Shown here piece by piece: positions 1-8,797 of a stretch of DNA of 33,128 nt (positions are counted from its first letter, which is position 1; every line of letters begins with the position of its first letter). The stretch covers positions 1 through 33,128 of the forward strand of contig CALHOI010000085.1 of NCBI GenBank assembly GCA_938035525.1, in the 5' to 3' direction. Under the pieces are notes generated by a model. That model was not told the DNA's origin. It made no database searches and saw nothing but the letters and a program-made list of their open reading frames with translations. Both the position numbers and the translations under genes were made by a program. Origin of the DNA: an uncultured Granulosicoccaceae bacterium (lineage in GTDB: Bacteria; Pseudomonadota; Gammaproteobacteria; Granulosicoccales; Granulosicoccaceae).

Positions 1-411
1 ACCGAACTTGGCACTATGTTGGCGCTGTGGGGTATTTCCGGACGCAAGGCAAAGTTCAGTTACTTGTCGTTCTTTCCTGTGAACTTAAAAGCAATCTGGA
101 CCGTGATAAGAGGTAAAAAAATTAGTTTTCCAGTGACCTCCAAAGAGCGTCAAACAGGAAATTTTATAGCTCTGGTGTGGCCCCAGGCAACCATTCTGGG
201 GTTAACGGTGGTGGGTATCGTGTACGCATGGATTCGATTTTTACAAGGCCATCCCCAGTTTGATATTGCCGGTCTGTTGATCAATTCATTTTGGGGATTG
301 AATAATATTCTGGCTTTGTCAGGCATTGTAATGGCCGCGTTCTGGCAGCCTTCTGAAAATGAATCCGCTAATGAGAGCTCTGGTGATATGCCTCTCGCGG
401 AGGCAGCGTGA
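1..411 (+). CDS. Cellulose-synthase-like family 2 glycosyltransferase, C-terminal fragment
   Basis: The reading frame is open from the first base of the window, so this is the 3' end of a gene starting to the left; the ATG at 16 is internal. The visible 136 residues hold the post-catalytic part of a BcsA-like enzyme: a segment resembling the typical F-x-V-T-x-K-x-R-x-x-G (here FPVTSKERQTG), then two or three hydrophobic membrane segments (roughly TILGLTVVGIVYAWI and LINSFWGLNNILALSGIV) and a short acidic tail. Family members polymerise sugars from nucleotide sugars at the inner membrane and move the chain outward. The catalytic D, DxD and QxxRW motifs would lie upstream and cannot be checked. 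The stop codon overlaps the GTG start of the next gene (GTGA), so the two are probably translated together and act on the same polysaccharide. Its exact sugar product is unknown. Confidence 0.75.
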   Translation, partial: TELGTMLALWGISGRKAKFSYLSFFPVNLKAIWTVIRGKKISFPVTSKERQTGNFIALVWPQATILGLTVVGIVYAWIRFLQGHPQFDIAGLLINSFWGLNNILALSGIVMAAFWQPSENESANESSGDMPLAEAA

Positions 412-1766
412 GTACATTTAAACAAAACCTGGTAAAGGCGCGTAGCGCACTGATCTTTCTCATCGGATTAACATTGGCTTTTTGGTTAGTCTATACATTA
501 GAGACGTGGAGCCCGGAAACTGTTGTTGTCACTGAGTCCAGTAAAATCGAAATCGACGAATCCCTGAATACCATACGTGCTCATCGATTGCTAACTGACG
601 ATGAAACCAAAATGGCACACATTGCCTGGCGCTATTTTGAAAACAATTACGTGCCAGAGACGGGCATGGTCAATTCGGTCGACAAATACCCGGCGTCCAC
701 TATGTGGGATACCTCTTCCTATATGTTGGGAATGATCGCGGCCCGCAGGCTTAACCTTATCGATAAGGCAGAATTCAACAGCCGTGTGTCGGCATTGCTG
801 CACACGCTGGCTACAATGCCGTTGTTCGATGACATATTACCGAACAAGTCTTACGGCACCAACAATGTTGCTATGGTGACCTACACCAACGTAGAAACTG
901 AACGCGGTATTGGCTGGTCTGCCATCGATGTTGGCAGAATAATGGTGCCGTTGAATATTTTGGTTTGGCATTATCCGGAACACACCAATGCTGTGGGCAA
1001 TGTATTGGCGCATTGGAATCTTGATGCGCTGGTCATCAATGCTGAGCTTTATGGCGCTGACATCAGTGAAGGCGGTCAAACGATACTATTGCAAGAAGGC
1101 CGTCTTGGCTATGAAGAGTATGCGGCAAAATCTTTTGGTTTAATCAGCCAGGATGTCAGCCGAGCACTCGACTACGAGCTCCACATGGAACTCGTTGACA
1201 TCTACGATATAGAAATCGCCGCCGATACGCGCAAACCGTCCGAATTTGGTGCGTTAAATTACGTTGTGTCCGAGCCTTATATTCTTGATGGCATAGAGTA
1301 CGGTTTTGACCGAACATCACGTGAACTGGCTCAGCGTGTATTTGAAGTGCAAAGAGCCAGGTATGAAGAAACCGGTATCTTGACGGCGGTCAGCGAGGAC
1401 AACATCGATGAAGCACCGTATTTTGTGTATAACACGGTGTTCGCTGATGGTAAGGCCTGGAACGCGGTAACGGAGTCGGGTGAAGATGCGTCTGAATTTC
1501 GCAGTGTCAGCACCAAGGCTGTCATCGGTTTTCATGCGTTGTATGAGAATGAGTACACCGACAAACTAGTGGCGCACGTTGCACAGAATTACGACGAAGA
1601 TCGAGGCTGGTATTCGGGCATTTACGAGTCCAGCGGCAAACCCAATAAAGCGATCACTGCAAATACCAACGGCATCGTGCTGGAGGCACTGCACTACATT
1701 GTTTACGGGCCAATGATGTCGGTTCGCGCACCGGCGGCGCAAGTTGCCGAAATCCAGGAACAGTAG
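408..1766 (+). CDS. DUF3131 domain protein, membrane-anchored, coupled to the glycosyltransferase
   Basis: 452 residues starting with GTG; the start overlaps the preceding stop by four bases (GTGA), typical of translational coupling. Residues about 13-30 form one hydrophobic helix (SALIFLIGLTLAFWLVYTL), giving a membrane anchor with the rest in the periplasm. From about residue 65 the sequence matches DUF3131: an AWRYFENNYVPETGMVNSV segment, the STMWDTSSYMLGMIAARRL block, GIGWSAIDVGR, and near the C-terminus GWYSGIYE and NTNGIVLEALHY. These aromatic and acidic clusters resemble the (alpha/alpha)6-barrel folds of sugar-processing enzymes, and the family is usually found beside cellulose-synthase-like glycosyltransferases. 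I infer a role in trimming, modifying or exporting the polymer made by the upstream enzyme. The reaction is unknown. No frameshift or truncation is visible. Confidence 0.8.
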   Translation: MSTFKQNLVKARSALIFLIGLTLAFWLVYTLETWSPETVVVTESSKIEIDESLNTIRAHRLLTDDETKMAHIAWRYFENNYVPETGMVNSVDKYPASTMWDTSSYMLGMIAARRLNLIDKAEFNSRVSALLHTLATMPLFDDILPNKSYGTNNVAMVTYTNVETERGIGWSAIDVGRIMVPLNILVWHYPEHTNAVGNVLAHWNLDALVINAELYGADISEGGQTILLQEGRLGYEEYAAKSFGLISQDVSRALDYELHMELVDIYDIEIAADTRKPSEFGALNYVVSEPYILDGIEYGFDRTSRELAQRVFEVQRARYEETGILTAVSEDNIDEAPYFVYNTVFADGKAWNAVTESGEDASEFRSVSTKAVIGFHALYENEYTDKLVAHVAQNYDEDRGWYSGIYESSGKPNKAITANTNGIVLEALHYIVYGPMMSVRAPAAQVAEIQEQ

Positions 1767-1820
1767 TCCCAGGCCAGGTTAGCAATCCAGCACCTGTAAT
1801 CCGGCAACAATATCCCTGCA

Positions 1821-1860
1821 TAAGTAGTCCAGCAAAAGTAGTCCAGCAAAAGTAGTCCAG
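1821..1860 (+). repeat. 14-bp tandem repeat, about three copies
   Basis: The 10-mer agtagtccag occurs at 1823-1832, 1837-1846 and 1851-1860, exactly 14 bp apart, with connecting bases caaa between copies. A degenerate relative, cagtagtcccagg, overlaps the stop codon of the preceding gene near 1762-1774. The repeat lies in the 262-bp spacer between the DUF3131 gene and the SulP gene. Copies are too short and too close for a CRISPR array. Slippage-generated minisatellite or protein-binding iterons are both possible. Confidence 0.8.
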
Positions 1861-1945
1861 GGTCGGCAAAAAGCCGTGCGATAGCACAAAGATATGTGGC
1901 AATGATCGGCGCCGGTGATGGTTCACAAGTGATGGTGCCAACAGG

Positions 1946-1977
1946 AATCAAGCGAACGGCTAAGCTTGCGCTTGATT
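1946..1977 (+). terminator. 9-bp perfect inverted repeat in the spacer before SulP (weak terminator or operator)
   Basis: aatcaagcg at 1946-1954 is exactly complementary to cgcttgatt at 1969-1977, with a 14-base loop; two further Ts follow, making a short TTTT run at 1976-1979. It could be a weak intrinsic terminator for the glycosyltransferase/DUF3131 operon, but the long loop and short T-run make this uncertain. It lies 51 bases before the SulP start, so it could also be an operator in that gene's promoter region. No clear -10/-35 pair is visible beside it. Confidence 0.35.
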
Positions 1978-2028
1978 TTCACCCTACAACGCAATCGCCA
2001 GAAGAATGTGCCTGGTGGGAGAGATTAA

Positions 2029-3519
2029 TTGAAAACAGATCTGCTGCCAAGATTGCAGGAAGAATGGTTTGGTAACTATCGGGCCGATTTGCTGGCTGGA
2101 TTAGTGGTCGCGCTAGCGCTCATCCCTGAAGCCATCGCCTTTTCAATCATTGCAGGTGTCGACCCCAAAATCGGTCTGTATGCATCATTTTCGATAGCGG
2201 TTATTGTGGCTATTACTGGCGGCCGCCCGGGCATGATATCAGCCGCCACTGCCGCCACCGCCGTATTAATGGTAACCCTGGTTAAAGAGCACGGCTTGCA
2301 GTATTTACTGGCAGCCACCGTGCTGGCCGGTTTAATCCAGATAGCGGCCGGGGTATTTAAGCTTGGTTACGTGATGCGATTTGTATCACGCTCGGTAATG
2401 ACTGGGTTTGTCAATGCGCTGGCTATACTGATTTTTATGGCGCAGCTACCAGAGCTGATAGGTCAACCCACACTCACTTACATCATGGTGGCAGCCGGGC
2501 TGGCCATCATTTACCTGTTTCCCTATATCACCAGCACCATACCATCACCGTTGGTATGCATTATTGTGTTGACCACACTTTCATTGCTGATAGGGATGGA
2601 TATTCGAACCGTTGGCGATATGGGTGAGCTGCCCTCAACACTGCCGATTTTTCTGTTACCTGATGTGCCCTTAACGTGGGAGACATTCAAGATAATTCTG
2701 CCTTACTCGGCCGCTGTTGCCGCCGTGGGTTTACTTGAATCCTTAATGACAGCATCGATTGTTGATGAGCTGACTGATTCGCAAAGCGATAAAAACCGTG
2801 AGTGTATTGGGCAAGGTATAGCCAACACAGCCACCGGGTTCATTGGTGGTATGGCGGGTTGCGCCATGATAGGTCAGTCCATTATTAACGTAAAGTCCGG
2901 TGGTCGAGGCAGACTATCTACGTTCTGTGCCGGTTTGTTTTTGTTGCTGATGATTGTGTTTCTGGGTGATTGGGTTAAGCAGATTCCCATGGCGGCTTTG
3001 GTGGCCATAATGATCATGGTGTCTATCGGTACCTTTAGCTGGTCGTCGATCAAAAACCTGCGTGATCATCCCCGCAGTTCATCCGCAGTCATGTTAGCGA
3101 CTGTCATTGTGGTTGTGACAACGCACAACCTGGCGATCGGTGTTCTGGTTGGCGTTTTGCTTTCTGGCATCTTCTTCGCCTGGAAGATTGCCCAGTTGTT
3201 CCGCGTAACCACGAACCTTGGCGATGATGGCACCACCCGAACCTATAAGTTTGAAGGACAGATCTTTTTTGCATCGGTCGATGACTTTAACGCGTCGTTC
3301 GATTTTAAAGAGGCCGTTGAAAAAGTGGTTATCGATGTGAGCCAAGCGCATATATGGGATATTTCGAGTGTGGCAGCGCTGGATATGGTGGTGCTCAAAT
3401 TTCGGCGCGAAGGGGCAGAAGTTGAGATCATCGGTTTGAATAAGGCAAGCGAGACTATTGTCGATAAGCTGGCCATTCATGATGAGCCCGGCGCGTTAGA
3501 ACGCATGCTCGGTCATTAG
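2029..3519 (+). CDS. SulP family (SLC26-type) anion transporter with C-terminal STAS domain
   Basis: 496 residues. The start is TTG at 2029: an in-frame TAA lies immediately upstream (2026-2028), a purine-rich Shine-Dalgarno-like gggagag lies at about 2017-2023, and the next in-frame starts fall inside the first membrane helix. The N-terminal region shows the SulP hallmark [25 protein letters not shown], followed by about ten hydrophobic segments including [16 protein letters not shown] and a [20 protein letters not shown] loop. The last ~110 residues (about 385-496) form a STAS domain with the core [20 protein letters not shown]. Family members carry sulfate, bicarbonate, dicarboxylates or other anions across the inner membrane; the substrate cannot be read here. 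It is followed 14 bases later by a universal stress protein, a frequent partner of SulP genes. Location beside formate-metabolising genes makes bicarbonate or a small carboxylate worth testing. Confidence 0.9.
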   Translation: MKTDLLPRLQEEWFGNYRADLLAGLVVALALIPEAIAFSIIAGVDPKIGLYASFSIAVIVAITGGRPGMISAATAATAVLMVTLVKEHGLQYLLAATVLAGLIQIAAGVFKLGYVMRFVSRSVMTGFVNALAILIFMAQLPELIGQPTLTYIMVAAGLAIIYLFPYITSTIPSPLVCIIVLTTLSLLIGMDIRTVGDMGELPSTLPIFLLPDVPLTWETFKIILPYSAAVAAVGLLESLMTASIVDELTDSQSDKNRECIGQGIANTATGFIGGMAGCAMIGQSIINVKSGGRGRLSTFCAGLFLLLMIVFLGDWVKQIPMAALVAIMIMVSIGTFSWSSIKNLRDHPRSSSAVMLATVIVVVTTHNLAIGVLVGVLLSGIFFAWKIAQLFRVTTNLGDDGTTRTYKFEGQIFFASVDDFNASFDFKEAVEKVVIDVSQAHIWDISSVAALDMVVLKFRREGAEVEIIGLNKASETIVDKLAIHDEPGALERMLGH

Positions 3520-3533
3520 GAGCAAATTATCAC

Positions 3534-4388
3534 ATGCCAAAACTGGTCTCTCTTATAGACGGTTCGATGTATTCGCACAGCGTGTGTGATATCTCGGCCT
3601 TTTTTGCTGATCGTCTCGACGCATCCATCACCGTCGTACATGTGCTTGGTCGCCGCGAAGTGTCCGAAAACGCGACCAACCTCAGTGGCAGTATCGGTCT
3701 GGGTGCCCGAACTGCATTGCTGGAAGAGCTGGCAGAAATTGACGCGCAAAAAGCCAAGCTGGCCAACAAACGTGGCCGCGCCATATTGGAAGATGCTCGA
3801 GACTACATAAAAGCGTCTGGCATAAACGATGTCGATATCAAGTTAAGAAACGCCGAAATTGTTGAAACAATAGAAGACTTCGAGCGCGATGTAGATCTTA
3901 TTGTTATTGGTAAGCGTGGCGTTGGTGCCGACTTCGATGAAATGCACCTTGGCTCTAACCTTGAGCGTGTTGTTCGCTCAAGTCACAAGCCTGTGCTGGT
4001 TGCCTCCAGGGCGTTTCAACCAATAAACCGAATCCTCATTGCCTTTGATGGCGGCAACAGCGCGTGGAAAGCTGTCGAGTACGCGGCGCAACTAACCTGC
4101 TTCACCGATTTACCTTGTCATCTCATCACGGTAAAAAGTGGTACAACCAGCAACACACACAGTCTGGAACGCGCCACCAACGCGATGCGTGAAGCTGGCT
4201 ATGAAGTTACGTCTGAAGTATTGGAGGGTGAGCCTGAGTCGGCAATTGCAGAACAAGTGGATGCTGGCGGTTTCGACTTACTACTGATGGGTGCCTACGG
4301 TCACTCACGCATTCGAAATTTAATTATTGGCTCCACAACCACTGAAATGATTCGATCCTGTAAAATCCCGGTATTGTTGTTTCGCTAA
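3534..4388 (+). CDS. Universal stress protein with two UspA domains
   Basis: 284 residues, two USP domains in tandem. The first (about 1-160) ends with DLIVIGKRGVG and LGSNLERVVRSSHKPVLVA; the second (about 163-284) ends with DLLLMGAYGHSRIRNLIIG and then STTTEMIRSCKIPVLLF. The second domain keeps the full nucleotide-binding G-x2-G-x9-G-S/T pattern starting near residue 253; the first is more degenerate (GKRGVGADFDEMHLGS), so it may bind ATP poorly. A taggag Shine-Dalgarno overlapping the SulP stop lies 11 bases before the ATG. Soluble, cytoplasmic, presumably modulating stress survival or the adjacent transporter. The SulP-USP pairing is a recurrent arrangement, and the 14-base gap argues for one transcript. 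Confidence 0.9.
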   Translation: MPKLVSLIDGSMYSHSVCDISAFFADRLDASITVVHVLGRREVSENATNLSGSIGLGARTALLEELAEIDAQKAKLANKRGRAILEDARDYIKASGINDVDIKLRNAEIVETIEDFERDVDLIVIGKRGVGADFDEMHLGSNLERVVRSSHKPVLVASRAFQPINRILIAFDGGNSAWKAVEYAAQLTCFTDLPCHLITVKSGTTSNTHSLERATNAMREAGYEVTSEVLEGEPESAIAEQVDAGGFDLLLMGAYGHSRIRNLIIGSTTTEMIRSCKIPVLLFR

Positions 4389-4405
4389 CATAAAGGGGTT
4401 TTCCA

Positions 4406-4846
4406 ATGAACTACGTGGTTTATTTGTCTGGTGAAATCCATACTGACTGGCGTGACCAAATTATCGAAGGTGTATTAGCTGCTAACTTGCCCATGACATT
4501 CACATCGGCTGTGACCGATCACGACGCCAGTGATGCTGCCGGTGATGTGCTGGGTGAAGAGGCAAATCAATTTTGGCGAGACCATAAATCGTCGAAAGTG
4601 AACGCCATCAGAACACGTGTGCAACTTGAAAAGTGCGATGTGGCCATTATCCGTTTTGGCGATAAGTACAAACAATGGAATGCCGCCTTTGATGCCGGCT
4701 ACTGTTCCGCGCTTTCCAAGCCCTACATAACCTTGCACGACGAATCCATCATTCACCCACTAAAAGAAGTCGATGCCGGTGCATTGGCATGGGCGCAAAC
4801 ACCACAGCAAGTCGTCGAAATACTCTCTTACGTCACGCTGAGGTAA
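4406..4846 (+). CDS. YtoQ family protein
   Basis: 146 residues, near the usual family length. It resembles Bacillus subtilis YtoQ: the opening VVYLSGEIHTDWRDQI, the middle RTRVQLEKCDVAIIRFGDKY with KQWNAAFDAGY, and the closing KPYITLHDESIIHPLKEVD are the family's conserved blocks. The fold looks like a small alpha/beta protein related to nucleoside-2-deoxyribosyltransferase-like proteins (an inference from the YLSGEIH opening and the ExxDxxIxxF-type strand). No biochemical role is established. It starts 17 bases after the USP gene with an aaagggg Shine-Dalgarno at about 4392-4398, so it is probably the last gene of a SulP-USP-YtoQ operon. No signal peptide or membrane segment. Confidence 0.85.
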   Translation: MNYVVYLSGEIHTDWRDQIIEGVLAANLPMTFTSAVTDHDASDAAGDVLGEEANQFWRDHKSSKVNAIRTRVQLEKCDVAIIRFGDKYKQWNAAFDAGYCSALSKPYITLHDESIIHPLKEVDAGALAWAQTPQQVVEILSYVTLR

Positions 4847-5299
4847 CACCCATATCGCTGCGCAAATCCAACGGGCGCACACCCGGCCCAAGTTGAATGG
4901 ATAGCTGGCACTGTTTACTGTCGGGCGTTTGTTTTCTTATCTGACAAGCACGCTTTGAGGCGCTTCGTCGCTGACGAGTAACAATCAGCCGGAGATTCGC
5001 TGGGCAAATCGCCTCAACAGGTATAAAACATCACCCGGCACGAATAGAGTTGAATCCGGACTATCGAGCAGTGGTGTTAGAGCAATTGATTGTTCCAATA
5101 GTAAACCATTTAAATTCTCCCGTTTGAGTACTTTATTCGACTTAATGCCGTGAAAACTAAGCTAATTGTTTGTAAATGTGTACAATCGAAGTGGTAGGGT
5201 GTGGTTAATTTGCTCGGAAAATAGTACCGATTTGCGACAAGTACGAACCAAAAACAAACCAAAATTAGACCAAGTCAGTGAAAAACAGAGGAATGCGCA
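4847..5299. other. 453-bp intergenic region upstream of fhs
   Basis: No convincing gene is seen on either strand. Structure noted: an 8-bp inverted repeat ttgaggcg (4955-4962) / cgcctcaa (5010-5017) separated by 47 bases; a TATAAA box at 5022-5027 and a TACAAT box at 5181-5186, each a reasonable -10 hexamer but without a good -35 at 16-18 bp. The last ~120 bases are A-rich and lead into the fhs Shine-Dalgarno. The length suggests that fhs transcription is controlled here, but no known riboswitch or regulator site is recognised. Confidence 0.4.
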
Positions 5300-6967
5300 G
5301 TGAATGACATAGATATCGCTCAAGCAGCAACGATCAAACCTATTGGCGAGATTGCTGACAAGCTCGGCATTCCCAATGATGCTCTGATGCCCTATGGTCA
5401 TACCAAAGCCAAAGTGGATCTGAATTACATTGATGGTTTAAAAAATCAGAAAGACGGCAAATTAATTCTGGTGACGGCTATTACACCCACACCGGCCGGT
5501 GAAGGTAAAACCACCACGTCCGTTGGTCTGACTGACGGCTTAAACCGAATTGGCAAAAAAGCCATGGTGTGTCTGCGTGAGCCCAGTCTGGGGCCTTGCT
5601 TTGGCATGAAAGGCGGCGCCGCTGGTGGTGGCTATGCGCAGGTGATTCCAATGGAAGACATCAACCTGCATTTCACCGGTGACTTTCACGCCATAACGTC
5701 GGCTCACAGTTTGTTGTCAGCGCTGATTGATAACCACATTTACTGGGGTAATGCTGCCGGCATTGATTCGCGTCGCGTTGCCTGGCGCCGTGTTGTCGAC
5801 ATGAATGATCGTTCGCTTCGTCAGATCACCAGTTCACTGGGTGGGCCGGGCAACGGCTACCCGCGTCAGGATGGTTTTGACATTACTGTGGCATCCGAAG
5901 TCATGGCTATTTTTTGCCTGGCCACCAGCATCGAAGACCTGACAGAACGTTTGGGCAAAATCGTGATTGCCTACACCCGTGAACGCAAACCCATTCGAGC
6001 ATCAGAAGTGATGGCACCGGGTCCTATGGCCGTGTTGCTTAAAGATGCGATCAACCCGAATCTTGTGCAAACGTTAGAGCACAACCCGGCGTTTATTCAC
6101 GGTGGGCCGTTTGCGAATATCGCGCACGGTTGTAACTCGGTCATTGCAACCAAGTCGGCGTTAAAGCTGGCCGACTACGTGGTCACCGAAGCCGGTTTTG
6201 GTGCTGATCTTGGCGCGCAGAAATTCTTTGATATTAAATGCCGACAAGCCGGTCTAAAACCCGATGCCGTGACGCTGGTCGCAACGGTCCGTGCTTTAAA
6301 AATGCACGGTGGTGTGGCCAAAGATGATCTGGCTAAAGAAAACGTCCAGGCTGTGACCGACGGTTGTTCGAACCTTGAGCGCCACATCGAGAACGTCCAG
6401 TCATTTGGTGTGCCGGTCGTGGTGGCAATCAATCGCTTCTCGGCTGACACCGACGCCGAAATGAAAGCGGTACGCGATGCCTGTGACAAATTCGGTGTAA
6501 AAGCCATCGATGCCAACCATTGGGCTGAGGGTGGTGCTGGCACCGAGGAGCTTGCTGCAGAAGTGGTTGCTTTAGCCGACAGTGGCAAGGCAGACTTTAA
6601 ACCCTCTTATCCAGACGATATGCCGTTAATGGATAAGGTACGCTCAGTTGCAACCAAATTTTATCGCGCTGATGATATCTCAGTTGATCAAAAAACCATG
6701 AATCAAGTGGCTGAACTTGAGGCTGAAGGTTTTGGCCATTTGCCAGTGTGTATTGCTAAAACACAATACAGCTTCTCCGTTGACCCGGATGCCAAAGGGG
6801 CACCCACTGGACACACATTACCTGTGCGCGAAGTACGCTTATCGGCCGGTGCTGGATTTGTCGTGGTCGTTTGTGGTGACATCATGACTATGCCCGGATT
6901 ACCCAGAGAACCGGCAGCTAACCGTATAAAAATGAATGATCAGGGAGTGGTAGAGGGTTTATTCTAG
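5300..6967 (+). CDS. fhs: Formate--tetrahydrofolate ligase (10-formyl-THF synthetase)
   Basis: 555 residues, the full usual length. It joins formate to tetrahydrofolate using ATP, giving 10-formyl-THF, and can run backward to release formate and ATP. The family signatures are clear: the P-loop [16 protein letters not shown] at about residues 62-77, then [20 protein letters not shown] and [18 protein letters not shown]. The C-terminus keeps [20 protein letters not shown]. The start is GTG at 5300 with an agagga Shine-Dalgarno at about 5287-5292; the nearby ATGs are out of frame. Cytoplasmic. It is followed on the same strand, after 126 bases, by a two-subunit formate dehydrogenase. This suggests that formate released from formyl-THF is oxidised to CO2, or that formate is partitioned between oxidation and assimilation. 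Confidence 0.97.
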   Translation: MNDIDIAQAATIKPIGEIADKLGIPNDALMPYGHTKAKVDLNYIDGLKNQKDGKLILVTAITPTPAGEGKTTTSVGLTDGLNRIGKKAMVCLREPSLGPCFGMKGGAAGGGYAQVIPMEDINLHFTGDFHAITSAHSLLSALIDNHIYWGNAAGIDSRRVAWRRVVDMNDRSLRQITSSLGGPGNGYPRQDGFDITVASEVMAIFCLATSIEDLTERLGKIVIAYTRERKPIRASEVMAPGPMAVLLKDAINPNLVQTLEHNPAFIHGGPFANIAHGCNSVIATKSALKLADYVVTEAGFGADLGAQKFFDIKCRQAGLKPDAVTLVATVRALKMHGGVAKDDLAKENVQAVTDGCSNLERHIENVQSFGVPVVVAINRFSADTDAEMKAVRDACDKFGVKAIDANHWAEGGAGTEELAAEVVALADSGKADFKPSYPDDMPLMDKVRSVATKFYRADDISVDQKTMNQVAELEAEGFGHLPVCIAKTQYSFSVDPDAKGAPTGHTLPVREVRLSAGAGFVVVVCGDIMTMPGLPREPAANRIKMNDQGVVEGLF

Positions 6968-7093
6968 GCCTGCGGTGGCAGCACTGTTATGCTTGTAACC
7001 AAGCGCAGAGTCAGTTGGGCTGGTTGTAAATCAGTTGTACTGTTTTTAAGTTTGCGGCTCTGTTTAGTTCCGATTTTTCATTGAGATCACCTC

Positions 7094-8797
7094 ATGTCGA
7101 CTACTGTTGATAATGTACCAACAAAAAAGCGTCGCAAAAAAGGCGCGGGTAAAGGCCGTCAGGTTGATATCAATGCCTTGATGCAAGTGCGCGACTTGTT
7201 GGGTGATACCACTCGTCGCAGCGACTTACTCATAGAATTTCTGCATCTTATTCAGGATAAGTACGGTCATCTGTCGTCAAAGCATCTGGTCGCGTTGGCG
7301 CACGACATGAAAATGGCCCCGGCCGAGGTGTATGAGGTTGCCACCTTTTATCATCACTTCGATGTGGTCAAAGACGATGCTGCGGCTCCACCTGCGTTAA
7401 CCGTTCGAGTGTGCGATTCTGTCAGCTGTGAACTCAGTGGTGCAAAAGAGCTGATTGCGACTCTCAAAAACACATTGGGTGATAACGTTCGTGTGCAACC
7501 GGTACCTTGCATTGGTCGTTGCAGTGAAGCTCCTGCTGCGGTTGTTGGATTTAACACTGTCGACAAGGCTACAGTAGACAGCGTTAGCAGCGCAGTGCAA
7601 TCGGGTCAAGTCATACCCGACAATCCACAAACGCATATTGATTTATCTCAATACCTAAGTGATGGTGGGTATGAAACAGCCATTGGCGTGCACGGTGGTA
7701 AACCTGCCAAGACTGAGATCATTCAGTTAATGAAAGACAGTCAATTGCGTGGACTGGGTGGTGCCGGTTTTCCTGCCGGCATGAAGTGGGACATTGTCTC
7801 TGAACAAAAAGGGCCGCGATACATGGCGGTCAATATTGATGAAGGTGAGCCTGGTACGTTTAAAGACAGACACTACATCGAGAAAGACCCACACCGCTTT
7901 TTCGAGGGCATGCTAATCGCTGCCAGTGTCGTTGGCATTGATAAGATCTGGGTTTACACCCGTGACGAATACGCGCTGGGCCGACAAATTCTCGAGCAAG
8001 AGCTCGCCAAGTTGCAAGCCAACCCTCCGTACCCTTTACCCGAAATTGAACTGCGTCGGGGTGCTGGTGCATACATCTGTGGCGAAGAGTCAGCCATGAT
8101 CGAATCCATCGAAGGCAAACGAGGCTTGCCGCGCTTGCGTCCACCGTTTGTTGCACAGGTGGGTTTGTTCGGACAGCCGACCTTAGAGCACAACTTTGAA
8201 ACCTTGTACTGGGTGCGTGACTTTATTGAAAAAGGCCACGAATGGTTTACCAGTGAAGGCCGTCATGAGCGTGTTGGTTTGCGCAGTTTTTCTGTGTCGG
8301 GTCGCGTGAACAAACCTGGTGTGCATCTGGCGCCGGCGGGTATCACCATGGAAGAGCTTATTAACGAGTACTGTGGCGGCATGCTCGATGGTCATCAGTT
8401 TTATGCTTATTTTCCGGGTGGCGCTTCAGGTGGCATACTGCCGGCGACCATGGGCGACATACCCCTGGACTTCGATACCTTGCAACCTTATGGCTGTTTT
8501 ATTGGATCGGCGGCCATTGTTGTGTTGTCTGATCAAGACTCAGCCAAGCAGGCAGCACTCACTTCTATGCGATTTTTCGAACATGAGTCCTGTGGTCAGT
8601 GCACACCTTGTCGTGTGGGCACAGGCAAGGCTGCGGCGCTAATGGCGCAGGAGCATTGGAACCTTGAACAACTTGAAGACCTGGCAACCGTCATGGAAGA
8701 TGCGTCCATTTGCGGGCTTGGTCAGGCTGCCCCGAATCCTTTGCGCAGTGTTATCAAGTATTTCGCTCACGAATTAAACCAGGAGGCCAGCAACTAA
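7094..8797 (+). CDS. NAD-dependent formate dehydrogenase beta subunit, fused NuoE-NuoF type
   Basis: 567 residues. The N-terminus is a lysine/arginine-rich tail (KKRRKKGAGKGR). A NuoE-like thioredoxin-fold domain follows (about 25-165) with a [2Fe-2S] site of Cys107, Cys112, Cys139 and Cys143. The NuoF-like part carries RGLGGAGFPAGMKW and NIDEGEPGTFKDR (FMN/NADH binding), GAGAYICGEESAMIESIEG, and a [4Fe-4S] site with Cys500, Cys503, Cys506 and Cys540. This is the diaphorase module that passes electrons from the alpha subunit to NAD+. Size and fusion match the Fdh1B type known from Methylorubrum extorquens; in the FdsGB type the two halves are separate proteins. The stop TAA shares one base with the ATG of the alpha-subunit gene. 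Related fused hydrogenase diaphorases exist, but the formate dehydrogenase partner settles the role. Confidence 0.93.
   Translation: MSTTVDNVPTKKRRKKGAGKGRQVDINALMQVRDLLGDTTRRSDLLIEFLHLIQDKYGHLSSKHLVALAHDMKMAPAEVYEVATFYHHFDVVKDDAAAPPALTVRVCDSVSCELSGAKELIATLKNTLGDNVRVQPVPCIGRCSEAPAAVVGFNTVDKATVDSVSSAVQSGQVIPDNPQTHIDLSQYLSDGGYETAIGVHGGKPAKTEIIQLMKDSQLRGLGGAGFPAGMKWDIVSEQKGPRYMAVNIDEGEPGTFKDRHYIEKDPHRFFEGMLIAASVVGIDKIWVYTRDEYALGRQILEQELAKLQANPPYPLPEIELRRGAGAYICGEESAMIESIEGKRGLPRLRPPFVAQVGLFGQPTLEHNFETLYWVRDFIEKGHEWFTSEGRHERVGLRSFSVSGRVNKPGVHLAPAGITMEELINEYCGGMLDGHQFYAYFPGGASGGILPATMGDIPLDFDTLQPYGCFIGSAAIVVLSDQDSAKQAALTSMRFFEHESCGQCTPCRVGTGKAAALMAQEHWNLEQLEDLATVMEDASICGLGQAAPNPLRSVIKYFAHELNQEASN
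8781..8786 (+). promoter_or_regulatory. Consensus Shine-Dalgarno that fixes the alpha-subunit start
   Basis: aggagg, a perfect Shine-Dalgarno core, ends 10 bases before the ATG at 8797. It decides in favour of 8797 over the longer in-frame extension back to 8710, which would overlap the beta-subunit gene by 88 bases and add 29 residues with no ferredoxin-fold similarity. The site lies inside the last codons of the beta-subunit gene. Confidence 0.8.

Noticed and set aside
1821..1860. Tandem repeat as a possible CRISPR array
   Set aside because: The period is 14 bp with no unique spacers and no cas genes nearby.
5181..5186. TACAAT as a firm fhs promoter
   Set aside because: The -10 match is good, but no -35 lies at 16-18 bp and the extended -10 TG is one base out of place; it is only mentioned under the intergenic entry.
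6175..6588. Long minus-strand open frame opposite fhs
   Set aside because: It is a shadow of the codon bias of fhs; the plus-strand protein is an intact, well-known enzyme and the minus-strand translation has no recognisable motif. Other antisense frames over strong genes were dropped for the same reason.
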